Counted from the first letter of the stretch, positions 1 to 7,523 are shown. The stretch is 13,027 bases of DNA from Candidatus Wallbacteria bacterium (GCA_016199905.1 JACQFU010000421.1:1-13027), one strand, 5' to 3'. The notes: generated by a model not told the origin, from the letters alone. Program-made: numbers and translations.

Positions 1-2
1 AG

Positions 3-191
3 GTGACGATGCGGAATACCCCCCAGACCTACAGCGTTCCGGGCACGCCGCCCGGAGAAATCTATCAGGTCTTTCCGACCAGCTTCCTGTCGTCGCCCGA
101 GAACAAGGTGGAGCTGCGGTTGAAGTGCTTGCCCGGGCTGGGCCCCGTGTTCAACTCGCTGCTCTACGAGTTCGGATTGAAGGCGCAGTAG
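3..191 (+). CDS. Short ORF at window edge: small hypothetical protein or 3' end of a truncated gene
   Basis: The frame is open from the left edge to a TAG at 189-191. It is unclear whether it starts here. The window opens AGGTGACGATG. If the preceding bases complete an AGGAGG, the ATG at 9 would have a well-spaced ribosome binding site and encode a ~60 aa protein. Otherwise this is the C-terminal tail of a longer gene. The translation has no signal peptide or membrane segment. It is rich in Pro, Leu and Phe and ends LLYEFGLKAQ. I recognise no family. The frame precedes the metalloprotease on the same strand, but about 80 nt and a possible promoter separate them. Confidence 0.5.
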   Translation: MTMRNTPQTYSVPGTPPGEIYQVFPTSFLSSPENKVELRLKCLPGLGPVFNSLLYEFGLKAQ

Positions 192-220
192 AAGGCAAGG
201 CATTCCGGACCGAGGCTCTG

Positions 221-250
221 ATGCGGGGTGCGGGCACGCTTCGTGCTTAA
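221..250 (+). other. Nine-codon mini-ORF with its own Shine-Dalgarno-like GAGG, upstream of the metalloprotease
   Basis: An ATG at 221 is preceded by GAGG (212-215) at 5-nt spacing and reads nine codons (MRGAGTLRA) to TAA at 248-250. The stop lies 19 nt before the ATG at 270. The following gene's own candidate starts (GTG 228, ATG 270, GTG 285) lack a good ribosome binding site, so translation through this mini-ORF could help initiation downstream. A chance match is equally possible. Confidence 0.2.
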
Positions 251-278
251 CAAATCGGCCACATTCCTTATGTATATT
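247..278 (+). promoter_or_regulatory. Weak sigma-70-like promoter candidate ahead of the metalloprotease
   Basis: An AT-rich island in otherwise GC-rich DNA holds TTAACA (247-252, 5 of 6 to the -35 consensus) and TATATT (273-278, 5 of 6 to the -10 consensus). The 20-nt spacer is longer than the usual 16-18. It overlaps the ATG at 270. If it is used, transcription would start near 285 and translation would have to begin at the GTG at 285 or later, possibly leaderless. It is a candidate only. Confidence 0.25.
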
Positions 279-3200
279 GGGCGAGTGGCTCCTCGGATTC
301 TCGGCTCTCCGGCGATCGCCGCGCTGCTGCTGGCGGCTGCTGCGAGTTGCGTTTTCGCCTGGAACCAAAACGCCGACGGTTCCAACCCGACCCTCGGCCT
401 CAAGTGGAGCCGCATCCCGATTCCGTACAGGATCAACCCGTCGACGCCGTTCGGAAACGTGACCGCCGGCGCCCTCACCGCCGCCGATGCCGCGCGCGCC
501 GCGTTCGGAACCTGGGCCGCCGTCGCCAGCGCCAACCTCGCGTTCAACGATCAGGGCAGTACCGACCTGGCAGTACCGCCCAACATCGACGGCGTCAACA
601 TCGTCAGCTTCGCCGATGACACCTTCCCGTACAACGGCGCTTTGGCTGTAACACCCTACAGTTACGACGTCCAGAGCGGCACGATCCGCTACGCCAGCGT
701 CCTGCTCAATCCACAGGTGCGCTTCACGACTGGAGCGGAAGCCGGCGCCTACGATCTGCAAGCGGTCGCCACGCACGAGATTGGCCACCTGCTGGGGCTG
801 GATCACTCGGCCATCCTCGCCAGCACCATGCTTGCATTTGCCGTGCGCGACAACCGGCGGGGCCGGACGCTGGCGCCCGATGACGTCGCGGCGATCAGCT
901 CGGTCTACCCGTCGATCCGCTTCAAGGGTTCGGTGGGCTCCATCTCCGGCAGGGCCTCCGGCGGCGCGGGCACTCCCCTCTTCGGCGCTCACGCGCTGGC
1001 CGTGAATGCGGCCGGAGTGGCCGTCTGCGGGGCCTACACGCGAAGCAACGGCGCCTACACGATCGCCGGCCTGCCCCCTGCTCTCTACCAGGTCTGGCTC
1101 GAGCCGCTCGACGGTCCCGTCACCACGAGCAACCTCGCGTCGCCGGCCTACGCCGCCAACGCCCCCCTGCTCTCGACGGACTTCGGCACGACTTCCTTCG
1201 GAGGCTCGCTGTCGGTGCAGGTGTCGGCCGGCCTCGACTCGCCCGGAATCGATTTCGTCGCACCCGCCAAGACGGCGACCTTCGACCTGCGGCGGCTCGC
1301 CGTCGTGCCCTCGGGGACTGCTGGATTCGATCCCGCCTCTGCCGCCGCCGACGCCGCTGCGGCGACGCCGAACCAGGAGTTGATCGTGGCAGGTCCAGGA
1401 GTCGATGGCTCCGTTCAGTTCAGTATCAGCGGCCAGGACGTCCAGCTCACTCCGCTGTCGACGCTCTCTCTGTCCGACGGCACGCCGGCGGCGCGGCTGC
1501 GCGTTTCCATCGCGGCCACTGCAGCCCTGGGCGCGCGAAACGTCGTGGCCACGAGCGCCGGCGCCGTGTCGCTGCTGGCGGGCGCCTTCGTCGTCACGCC
1601 ATCCAGGAGCGACGTGCTGGGACCGGTGGTCACCTGCTCCTACGATCAGCCCGCGGCCGCGGTGACCGCCGGGACGCTGCGGATTGCCCTGTCCGCAGAC
1701 GAGCCGCTCTCGACCCAGCCCCTCGTCTCCATCGATCGACCTGGAACGGGCAACGACGTCGTGTTGTCGCCGGCCGTGCGCGGCGCGGACGCATCTCTGT
1801 GGACCCTGAGTTACGTGGTGCTCCCTGCCGACGGCGCCGCGGTGCTCGACGGCGACTGCCGCATCACCGTCTCCCAGGCGCGGGACCTTGCCGGCAACAA
1901 CTTGCGCGGGCTGCTCAACTCCACCTTCACGGTCGACACGCTCCCGCCCACGAGCACCCTCTCGTACGGCAAGCCGAGCGCCGCCGTCGGTCCCGGAAAC
2001 CTGCTCATCACGGCCTCCTTCTCCGAGCCGCTTGCCGGTCCGCCGCGATTGGCGGTGAGCAGGCCCGGCCCCTGGACGGACCTGGTGTTCGCCGCGATGA
2101 CCCCGGGCGCGGATGCGTCGGTCTTCACGTTCCTCTACACCGTGGCCGCGGCCGATGGCGTCCGCGTGCTGGACGGCCGGGCCCGTGTCCTTCTCGACGG
2201 CGTCGTCGACCGGGCGGGCAACGCCGGCCTCGCACCTGCCAACGACAGCTTCGTCATCGACACGACGCCGCCAATCATTGCATTGAAGCCCCGTCTCGGC
2301 ACCAGGGCCGCACCTGTCGGCGTGCTCCCCATCGACCTCACCGCATCGAAGCCCCTTTCGAGCGCGCCCAGGTTGACCATCGAGCGGCCCGGTACCGGCG
2401 GCGATGTCCAGGACGCCCCGATGAGCCCAGCGTCCGACCCGACAGCCTGGACCTTCAACTATATCGTGCTGCCCGACGATGGCTCTCGCGTTCTGGACGG
2501 GACTGCAGTCCTGAGCGCCGCGGGCATCCTGGATCTGGCGGGCAATGCGCCTGCGGCCCCGGTCGTCACGTTGCTGCCCATCGACACGGTGCCGCCCACG
2601 GCCGCCTTCAGCTTCAGTCAGCCGTCGCAACGAGTCGGAGCGGGACCGTTCACGCTCACGGCCACCTTCAGCGAGCCTTTGGCGCAAACGCCTTCGGTAG
2701 CCATCGATCGCCCCGGGATCGGCAATGACCTGCCGCCGACTCTCATGCGCCGCGCCGGCGACTCGCGAGTCTGGACGATCTCCGAGGAGGTCCTTCGCCA
2801 GGATGGCGTCGATGTCCTGGACGGCCTGGCCGCAGTCGACTTGCGAGGCGCGGTCGATTTCGCGGGTAACTCGGCGTTGCCGCCGGCCGGCAGCGTGATC
2901 GTCTTCGACACGGGACCCGCGCCGCCGGTGGCGCGCCTCAGCTTTTCGAGCCTGGCGCTCTCCCGCGTGCCGGCGGGCACGCTGCGCGTGACGGCGTCGT
3001 TCAACGTGCCGCCGCCCGGGCAACCTCTGCGGATGATCCGGACTCTTCCGGGCGGCGCCTTCGCCGCCTCGGGCACGGCTTTGCTGGAGCTGACGGCAAC
3101 GCCGGACCCTCAAGTCTTCCTGGCCGACATCGCTCTGCCGGTGGCCGACGGGGTGAATCTGTTCGATGGCCTCCAGACGCTGCAGCTCACGTTCTCCGAC

Positions 3201-3812
3201 GGCAAGCCGGTGAGGACCCTGGGCGGCAAGTTCCGGAGCCTCACTCTCGACTCGCAGGGCATGGCCCATGTAGCGCTCGAGCTGCCGCGCGGGACCAGTC
3301 TGGTTTCGCTGCCGGTGGCAGCGACGGGGTCGGGACCTGGACAGGCTTACATGGCCAGCGACCTGGCCCGGGACTGCGCTGCGGCACTGGTGGCGCGGAC
3401 AGCTCTGACGGGCTCGCTTCCGGCCTCGAAATTCGAAGTTTTCATCCCCGCCTTCGGCCGGACCGATTTTGCGCTCGCGGGCAATCGCTGCTACCTGGTG
3501 CGATTGCTCGCGCCGGCGACGTTGCGGCTGCGCGGGCCGCTCTGGCCAGCCGCGCAAGTCGACACAACGCTGGCTCAGGGTCCGAACCTGCTGGCATTGC
3601 CCTTCGGTTGCCCGGCCGCCTACGCGGCAGCCGACCTGCTGCGGGACACGGGAGTTTCCGGCGTCTTGCGCCAGAGGCGGGCGCCGGACGGTTCGCTCGG
3701 GTTCGAGCCCTTCTTTGGCTCTGGCGTCTCGAACTTTGCGCTCGGCCTGGAGGATGGCCTTCTCGTGCTGTCTCCTCGCACCTCGAGCGCCGCCCTCCCG
3801 GCCGGGCCTTGA
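270..3812 (+). CDS. Secreted matrixin-like (M10) zinc metalloprotease with Ig-like repeat array
   Basis: Predicted exported zinc endopeptidase, 1180 aa from the ATG at 270. The frame extends to a GTG at 228, but the ATG gives the better signal peptide: a basic start, a Leu/Ala core and a VFA-W cleavage site. AAS-C just before that is a weak lipobox alternative. The catalytic domain follows at about residues 32-215 with HEIGHLLGLDH (H169, E170, H173, H179) and a Met-turn Met at 187. There is no cysteine-switch propeptide. About 224-290 resembles a carboxypeptidase-regulatory-like fold, and about 335-447 is Ig- or IPT-like. Residues 448-879 are four 108-aa Ig-like repeats, 880-993 a divergent fifth, and 1008-1180 a tandem domain with GxxLxxLP openings. 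The architecture suggests a surface or secreted protease with adhesive stalk domains. The substrate is unknown. The protease assignment is firm; the start codon is less so. Confidence 0.88.
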   Translation: MYIGRVAPRILGSPAIAALLLAAAASCVFAWNQNADGSNPTLGLKWSRIPIPYRINPSTPFGNVTAGALTAADAARAAFGTWAAVASANLAFNDQGSTDLAVPPNIDGVNIVSFADDTFPYNGALAVTPYSYDVQSGTIRYASVLLNPQVRFTTGAEAGAYDLQAVATHEIGHLLGLDHSAILASTMLAFAVRDNRRGRTLAPDDVAAISSVYPSIRFKGSVGSISGRASGGAGTPLFGAHALAVNAAGVAVCGAYTRSNGAYTIAGLPPALYQVWLEPLDGPVTTSNLASPAYAANAPLLSTDFGTTSFGGSLSVQVSAGLDSPGIDFVAPAKTATFDLRRLAVVPSGTAGFDPASAAADAAAATPNQELIVAGPGVDGSVQFSISGQDVQLTPLSTLSLSDGTPAARLRVSIAATAALGARNVVATSAGAVSLLAGAFVVTPSRSDVLGPVVTCSYDQPAAAVTAGTLRIALSADEPLSTQPLVSIDRPGTGNDVVLSPAVRGADASLWTLSYVVLPADGAAVLDGDCRITVSQARDLAGNNLRGLLNSTFTVDTLPPTSTLSYGKPSAAVGPGNLLITASFSEPLAGPPRLAVSRPGPWTDLVFAAMTPGADASVFTFLYTVAAADGVRVLDGRARVLLDGVVDRAGNAGLAPANDSFVIDTTPPIIALKPRLGTRAAPVGVLPIDLTASKPLSSAPRLTIERPGTGGDVQDAPMSPASDPTAWTFNYIVLPDDGSRVLDGTAVLSAAGILDLAGNAPAAPVVTLLPIDTVPPTAAFSFSQPSQRVGAGPFTLTATFSEPLAQTPSVAIDRPGIGNDLPPTLMRRAGDSRVWTISEEVLRQDGVDVLDGLAAVDLRGAVDFAGNSALPPAGSVIVFDTGPAPPVARLSFSSLALSRVPAGTLRVTASFNVPPPGQPLRMIRTLPGGAFAASGTALLELTATPDPQVFLADIALPVADGVNLFDGLQTLQLTFSDGKPVRTLGGKFRSLTLDSQGMAHVALELPRGTSLVSLPVAATGSGPGQAYMASDLARDCAAALVARTALTGSLPASKFEVFIPAFGRTDFALAGNRCYLVRLLAPATLRLRGPLWPAAQVDTTLAQGPNLLALPFGCPAAYAAADLLRDTGVSGVLRQRRAPDGSLGFEPFFGSGVSNFALGLEDGLLVLSPRTSSAALPAGP
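1611..3248 (+). repeat. Tandem Ig-like protein repeats: four units of exactly 324 nt plus a fifth of 342 nt
   Basis: Units begin at 1611, 1935, 2259, 2583 and 2907, and the fifth ends at 3248. The first four are each 108 codons with no length variation. From the second on, each opens with a D-T-x-P-P-like linker. Shared positions include FSEPL or a variant, a xxRPGxxxD segment, W/F-T-x-x-x-x-V, DGxxVLDG, and D-x-AGN near the end. Unit 5 keeps DGxxxxDG but has lost D-x-AGN and is six codons longer. At the DNA level the units look well diverged, so this is an old duplication kept by selection. D-x-AGN and DT-PP are typical of bacterial Ig-like modules. Confidence 0.85.
3291..3809 (+). repeat. 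Two-copy C-terminal domain of the metalloprotease (GxxLxxLP half-repeats)
   Basis: The last ~170 residues form two related halves. The first opens GTSLVSLPVA (codons from 3291) and continues with an A-x-DLARD segment, FEVFIPAF and LAGNRCYLV. The second opens GPNLLALPFG (codons from 3579) and continues with A-x-DLLRD, FEPFFGSG and LGLEDGLLV. The order of these elements is the same in both halves. Domains with a G-x-NL-x-SLP opening are common at the ends of large bacterial exported proteins, where they may serve surface retention; that role is inferred here. It is not a recognised PEP-CTERM or Por sorting tail. Confidence 0.55.
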
Positions 3813-3823
3813 AGCTCAGGCCC
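3804..3823. terminator. Candidate bidirectional hairpin spanning both convergent stop codons
   Basis: GGGCCT (3804-3809) and AGGCCC (3818-3823) form a perfect 6-bp inverted repeat with an 8-nt loop. The loop contains the metalloprotease TGA (3810-3812), and the mrfB stop (3816-3818, reverse strand) straddles the loop and right arm. No T-tract follows on either strand, so intrinsic termination would be weak. It is the only obvious candidate where two genes converge with 3 nt between stops. Confidence 0.3.
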
Positions 3824-5036
3824 CCGCTCGCGCCAGTTTCGCGTGCAGACGCTCCCGGCGGGAGAGCAGAGCAGCGCGACGGCGGTCGTGCGTGCGCACG
3901 GCGCGGTAGATGGGCGAGTTGAGCCTGGCCAGCGCCCGCTCGACACAGGCCGAAGCCTCCGCCAGGTCCCGAGTACGGTGCTCGGCCCGCTTGGCCAGGG
4001 CCTCCAGGGCGTCCAGGTCGTCCCAGCGATCGGCCAGCGTCCGCCACTCGACAGCCGACTCGTCGTGGTTGCCGAGCCGGGCCAGCGCGCGGGCCAGGCT
4101 CTTGCGGACCGTACGTTCCAGGGCCGGCTCGCGGCACAGCGCCAGTGCGCGGCGGTAGGCCTGGACGGCCTCCTCGCGCGCGCTCATTGCGTCAAGCGTC
4201 CGCGCCACGCCATACCGCTCTCCGACGCGCTCGCCTTCGCCCCGGCAGGCTCGCGCCCCGGCGGCCAGCACGGAAACCAGACTCAAAACATCCAAAAGAT
4301 TGTGCGAGAACACCGGCTCCAGCAAGTCCGATCGACGTTCGGTGAGGAACCGGAAGTAGAGCGCCGGGATCATCATCCCCGGCACGTCGCCCGTGCGCAT
4401 CACGGCCAGCACCGAGCGCTCCAGCGAGGCCAGCGTCAGCTCCGAAAGCTCGTGGCGCCAGAGCCGCCGCGCCGTGTGCAGCAGGTCCAGATGCGGCAGG
4501 TCCAGTTCCGGCGCCGGCAACCGGTTGGCGATGAAGCGCGTGGCCAATAGCGGCACGTCGAAGCTCTTGCCGTTGTAGGTGACGATGCCGGTGCGCTCCT
4601 CCAGCAAGAGCGACAGATGGAACAGAAGCGCCGGCTCCTCGTCGAAGTCCCGCATGAAGAGCTGCCGCACGCGGAATCCGCCCGGCTCGAAACCGGCCAC
4701 TCCGACCAGGAAGGCGACCGTCCCGGTGCCGCCCGAAAGCCCCGTCGTCTCCGTGTCGAGGAACAGCGCGCGCGAAACATCGAAGGCGCCCATGCTCCGA
4801 TCTCGGGCCAGAACTCCCAGCGCGCCCGCTTCGCAAGCGAGCGCCTCCTGGAGCGCGTGGCGCCCGTGCGCGTGCTCGAGCGGATAGAGCCGTTCGCTCA
4901 TCAGGAACGTGCCGTACATGTTGGAGCACGGCAGAAAACCGGAAAGTTCCTCGCGGGGCGCGGGTTCCGGAATCGGCGCCGCAGGCGCGATGCCGTGCAA
5001 CGCGCCGATCCGCCGCAGCCTGTCGGACAGGGTCAT
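3816..5036 (-). CDS. mrfB: MrfB/YprB-type RNase H-fold DEDDh exonuclease with C-terminal TPR repeats
   Basis: Predicted 3'-5' exonuclease of the YprB (RNase_H_2) family, 406 aa, close to the ~413 aa of the B. subtilis protein. The N-terminal FLMSERLYPLEHAHG segment is a family signature ahead of the fold. Exo I is LFLDTETTGLSGGTG (D94, E96), exo II is IVTYNGKSFD (D160), and exo III is SHNLLDVLSL (H245, D249), so the metal-binding set is complete. His-x3-Asp spacing also occurs in B. subtilis MrfB as I recall it. From about residue 275 alternating Ala/Arg/Leu helices (for example EEAVQAYRRALAL) fit TPR repeats. The ATG at 5036 is preceded by GGAGGAG at 11-nt spacing and lies 24 nt after mrfA. 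In B. subtilis the pair repairs mitomycin C damage; the same role here is inferred from family and synteny. Confidence 0.9.
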   Translation of the reverse strand: MTLSDRLRRIGALHGIAPAAPIPEPAPREELSGFLPCSNMYGTFLMSERLYPLEHAHGRHALQEALACEAGALGVLARDRSMGAFDVSRALFLDTETTGLSGGTGTVAFLVGVAGFEPGGFRVRQLFMRDFDEEPALLFHLSLLLEERTGIVTYNGKSFDVPLLATRFIANRLPAPELDLPHLDLLHTARRLWRHELSELTLASLERSVLAVMRTGDVPGMMIPALYFRFLTERRSDLLEPVFSHNLLDVLSLVSVLAAGARACRGEGERVGERYGVARTLDAMSAREEAVQAYRRALALCREPALERTVRKSLARALARLGNHDESAVEWRTLADRWDDLDALEALAKRAEHRTRDLAEASACVERALARLNSPIYRAVRTHDRRRAALLSRRERLHAKLARAGA

Positions 5037-5047
5037 AGCTTCGGAAA

Positions 5048-5054
5048 CTCCTCC
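5048..5054 (-). promoter_or_regulatory. Shine-Dalgarno sequence of mrfB
   Basis: The reverse strand reads GGAGGAG at 5054-5048, 11 nt before the mrfB ATG (5036-5034), inside the 24-nt gap after the mrfA TAA (5063-5061). A second GGAG lies directly after that stop. This supports the mrfB start and translation from a shared mrfAB transcript. Confidence 0.7.
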
Positions 5055-5060
5055 GACTCC

Positions 5061-7415
5061 TTATGCCTCGGCGGAGGCAGAGGGCCTCGAAGCCGCGGAC
5101 AGGCCCTGACCCGAGAGCACTCCCCGGTCCTCCATCCCGCCCAGCGCGAGCAGACGCACGGCCAGCTCCTTGCCGCGCGGACCGATCTCCAGTGCCGGGC
5201 CCACGCACGACGGGCAGCCGTCGGGACAGGGGCAGCCGCCGACCAGCTCGCCGGCCGACCGGAAAAGTCGCGCGCAGTCCTCGAAGATCCGCTCCGAGAA
5301 CCCGACGCCACCGGGGTGGTTGTCGTACACGTAGACCGTCGGCCGCCGCGTGAACGGCGACTGCACCATCGCCACAGCCCTCAGGTCGTGCGGCTCTCCC
5401 ATCACGAAGAGCGGCGCCACCTGCGACAGGATGTTGGCCAGCGCCTTGAGCCCCAGCCCCATCTCCTCGGCCGTAACGCCCAGCGTCTGGTGATCGTTCT
5501 CGCCGTAGCTGAACCAGAACGAGGTGGTCTGCATCTCCTGCTCCGGCAGGTGGATGTACCCCCATCCCACGTTCTCGTGCGTGTGAAACCGGATCTTCTT
5601 GTAGAGCACCGGCAGCGTCGTCACGGCCACCTCGCCGTGCGCCCGTTGCCCGCCGGGCGCGGGACGCTCCTCGAAGATGTCCAGCACCTTGATATCGGTT
5701 TTCGACTCGGCGTCGGTGTAGTAGTCCACCTCGACGGGCCGCGCGTTGGCCCGCTTGTTCTCGTAGTCGAAGCGCTCGATCTGATACTGCCGGCTTTGGT
5801 GCAGGTAGATCGCCTCGTCGTGCACGATGAGCGGAGCCGTGGGCCAGTCGATCTCGCCGATGACGCGGTCGTTGACCACGTCGTGGATCACCACGTTGTC
5901 CGTGGTCGCGCTGCGAAGCGAGACGTCTCCCGCGGGATAGACGTCGGCCATCCAGTGCCAGCGGTTACCCACGTGTCGCAGTACGCGATGCTCCTCCAAG
6001 AAGTGCAGCAGCTCGTCCAGGTCCTCCTGGCACGCGCCGAAGTTCTCGCCGTCCTCGAACGGCAGCTCGAAGGCGGCGCACTTCACGTGCGACATCAGGA
6101 TCACCAGGTTGTCCGGGTTCAGCACCGCGCCCTCGGGCGGACGGCCGAAGAAGTAGTCCGGATGCGCGACCATGTACTGGTCGAGCGGGCTCGAGCTGGC
6201 GATCATCACCGCCACCGAGCGTCCCTGCCGCCGCCCCGCTCGGCCGGCCTGCTGCCAGGCGCTGGCCACGGTGCCCGGGTATCCGCACATCACGGACACC
6301 TCCAGGCTGCCGATGTCGATGCCCAGCTCCAACGCGTTGGTGCTTACCACGCCCAGCACGCTGCCGTCCCGCAACGCGCCCTCGATGGCCCGCCGCTCCG
6401 TCGGGAGATAGCCGCCGCGGTAGCCCTGTATCAACTCCGGGTTCTTGTGACGGCGCGACATCTTCTCCTTGAGATAGGTCGTCAGCACCTCTACGGTGAG
6501 CCGGCTGCGGGCGAAGACGATGGTCGGACAGCCCTTCTCCAGGAATCGGTCGGCGACGTCGCGGCTCTCCTTGATGACGCTGCGGCGGATGCCCAGCTCG
6601 CGGTTTACGACCGGCGGGTTGTACAACAAAAAATGCTTTTCACCCGAGGGGGCCCCGTTCTTGTCGACGACGGTGACGGCGTCCTCGAGGAGACGCGAGG
6701 CCAGCTCCCCCGGGTTGGCGATGGTGGCCGAGCAGCAGATGAACCGCGGATTCGAACCGTAGAAACGGCAGATCCGCTTCAGGCGCCGGATCACGTTGGC
6801 CAGGTGGCTGCCGAAGACGCCGCGGTAGTGGTGCAGCTCGTCCAGGACGACGAACTTGAGGTTCTCGAAGAGCTTCACCCAGCGCGTGTGGTGCGGGAGG
6901 ATGCCGGAGTGGAGCATGTCCGGGTTCGTCACGACGATATGGCCGGCCGAACGGATCGCGCGACGAGCGTCGGCCGGCGTGTCGCCGTCGAACGTGAAGG
7001 TCTTCACGTCGCCTCCGGTGCTGGTGACGATGCCGTGAAGCTCGTCCAGTTGGTCGGCCGAGAGGGCCTTCGTGGGGAACAGGTAGAGGGCGCGCGACTC
7101 GGGCCGGGCCAGCAGCTCGTTCAACACCGGCAGGTTGTAGCAGAGGGTTTTGCCCGAGGCGGTTGGCGTGACGACGACGATGTTTTCGCCTCGGGCCGCG
7201 CGTTCGAGCGCCTCCGACTGGTGTGAGAAGAGCCGTTCTATCCCTCGGCTCTTCATGGCGCCGATCAGGCGCGGGTCGATGTTTTGCGGGAACGGAGCCG
7301 TGACCGCTTCCCGCGCCGGGATCACCTTCCAGTTCGTGAGGCGTTCCTGGAAAGCGGCGTCGCCCCGGATCTCGTCCAGGAGCCGATCCACGTCGTGATC
7401 CGGGAAGCCGCGCAT
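5061..7415 (-). CDS. mrfA: MrfA/YprA-type SF2 DNA helicase with DUF1998 four-cysteine C-terminal domain
   Basis: ATP-dependent superfamily 2 DNA helicase, 784 aa; the B. subtilis protein is about 749 aa. Visible motifs are the SHQSEAL region (64-70), Walker A TPTASGKT (83-90), motif Ia FPTKAL (113-118), motif II DELH (192-195), motif III CSAT (228-231), motif V around STNALELGIDIG (358-369) and motif VI QQAGRAGR (388-395). The C-terminal DUF1998 region ends in a CPCPDGCPSC cluster (C728, C730, C734, C737), which in this family binds a metal and is needed for activity. An Ala/Ser-rich tail of about 30 residues follows. MrfA is reported to translocate 3'-5' and unwind DNA around mitomycin lesions independently of nucleotide excision repair. 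The first ATG (7415) matches the family N-terminus but has only a weak Shine-Dalgarno. mrfB follows at once, supporting the MrfAB assignment over a generic helicase. Confidence 0.93.
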   Translation of the reverse strand: MRGFPDHDVDRLLDEIRGDAAFQERLTNWKVIPAREAVTAPFPQNIDPRLIGAMKSRGIERLFSHQSEALERAARGENIVVVTPTASGKTLCYNLPVLNELLARPESRALYLFPTKALSADQLDELHGIVTSTGGDVKTFTFDGDTPADARRAIRSAGHIVVTNPDMLHSGILPHHTRWVKLFENLKFVVLDELHHYRGVFGSHLANVIRRLKRICRFYGSNPRFICCSATIANPGELASRLLEDAVTVVDKNGAPSGEKHFLLYNPPVVNRELGIRRSVIKESRDVADRFLEKGCPTIVFARSRLTVEVLTTYLKEKMSRRHKNPELIQGYRGGYLPTERRAIEGALRDGSVLGVVSTNALELGIDIGSLEVSVMCGYPGTVASAWQQAGRAGRRQGRSVAVMIASSSPLDQYMVAHPDYFFGRPPEGAVLNPDNLVILMSHVKCAAFELPFEDGENFGACQEDLDELLHFLEEHRVLRHVGNRWHWMADVYPAGDVSLRSATTDNVVIHDVVNDRVIGEIDWPTAPLIVHDEAIYLHQSRQYQIERFDYENKRANARPVEVDYYTDAESKTDIKVLDIFEERPAPGGQRAHGEVAVTTLPVLYKKIRFHTHENVGWGYIHLPEQEMQTTSFWFSYGENDHQTLGVTAEEMGLGLKALANILSQVAPLFVMGEPHDLRAVAMVQSPFTRRPTVYVYDNHPGGVGFSERIFEDCARLFRSAGELVGGCPCPDGCPSCVGPALEIGPRGKELAVRLLALGGMEDRGVLSGQGLSAASRPSASAEA

Positions 7416-7430
7416 GGGAAGCTCAAAACG

Positions 7431-7442
7431 CCGAAAGTTCGG
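7431..7442. promoter_or_regulatory. Inverted repeat at the predicted mrfAB start site (operator candidate)
   Basis: CCGAA (7431-7435) and TTCGG (7438-7442) are a perfect 5-bp inverted repeat around a 2-nt centre. It overlaps the predicted transcription start, where a repressor could act. It is short enough to occur by chance. Confidence 0.2.
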
Positions 7443-7447
7443 ATGAA

Positions 7448-7476
7448 AAGGTAGGGAATGGCGGAGGAAATGTCAA
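7448..7476 (-). promoter_or_regulatory. Candidate sigma-70-type promoter of mrfAB
   Basis: On the reverse strand a perfect TTGACA -35 (7476-7471) is followed after exactly 17 nt by TACCTT (7453-7448, 3 of 6 to TATAAT, including the first two and last positions). Transcription would start near 7441 and give a leader of about 26 nt. This implies that mrfAB has its own promoter. I see no LexA-like operator in 7416-7600. Confidence 0.5.
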
Positions 7477-7523
7477 GGAAAGGCGGACATCGGGCGAACG
7501 ATGCGGGAAAGCAAGAAGCCGCA

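Noticed and set aside
4617..7226. 869-codon open frame on the + strand across mrfB and mrfA
   Set aside because: It spans two well-identified genes on the opposite strand, including their gap, and its Arg/His/Val/Gln-rich translation shows no motif. It is a codon-bias shadow.
3816..7415. Phage-defence system such as DISARM (helicase plus DUF1998 protein plus nuclease)
   Set aside because: In DISARM the helicase and the DUF1998 protein are separate genes with a methyltransferase nearby. Here DUF1998 is fused to a helicase of MrfA size, the nuclease is of the YprB type, and no methyltransferase or other defence gene is present.
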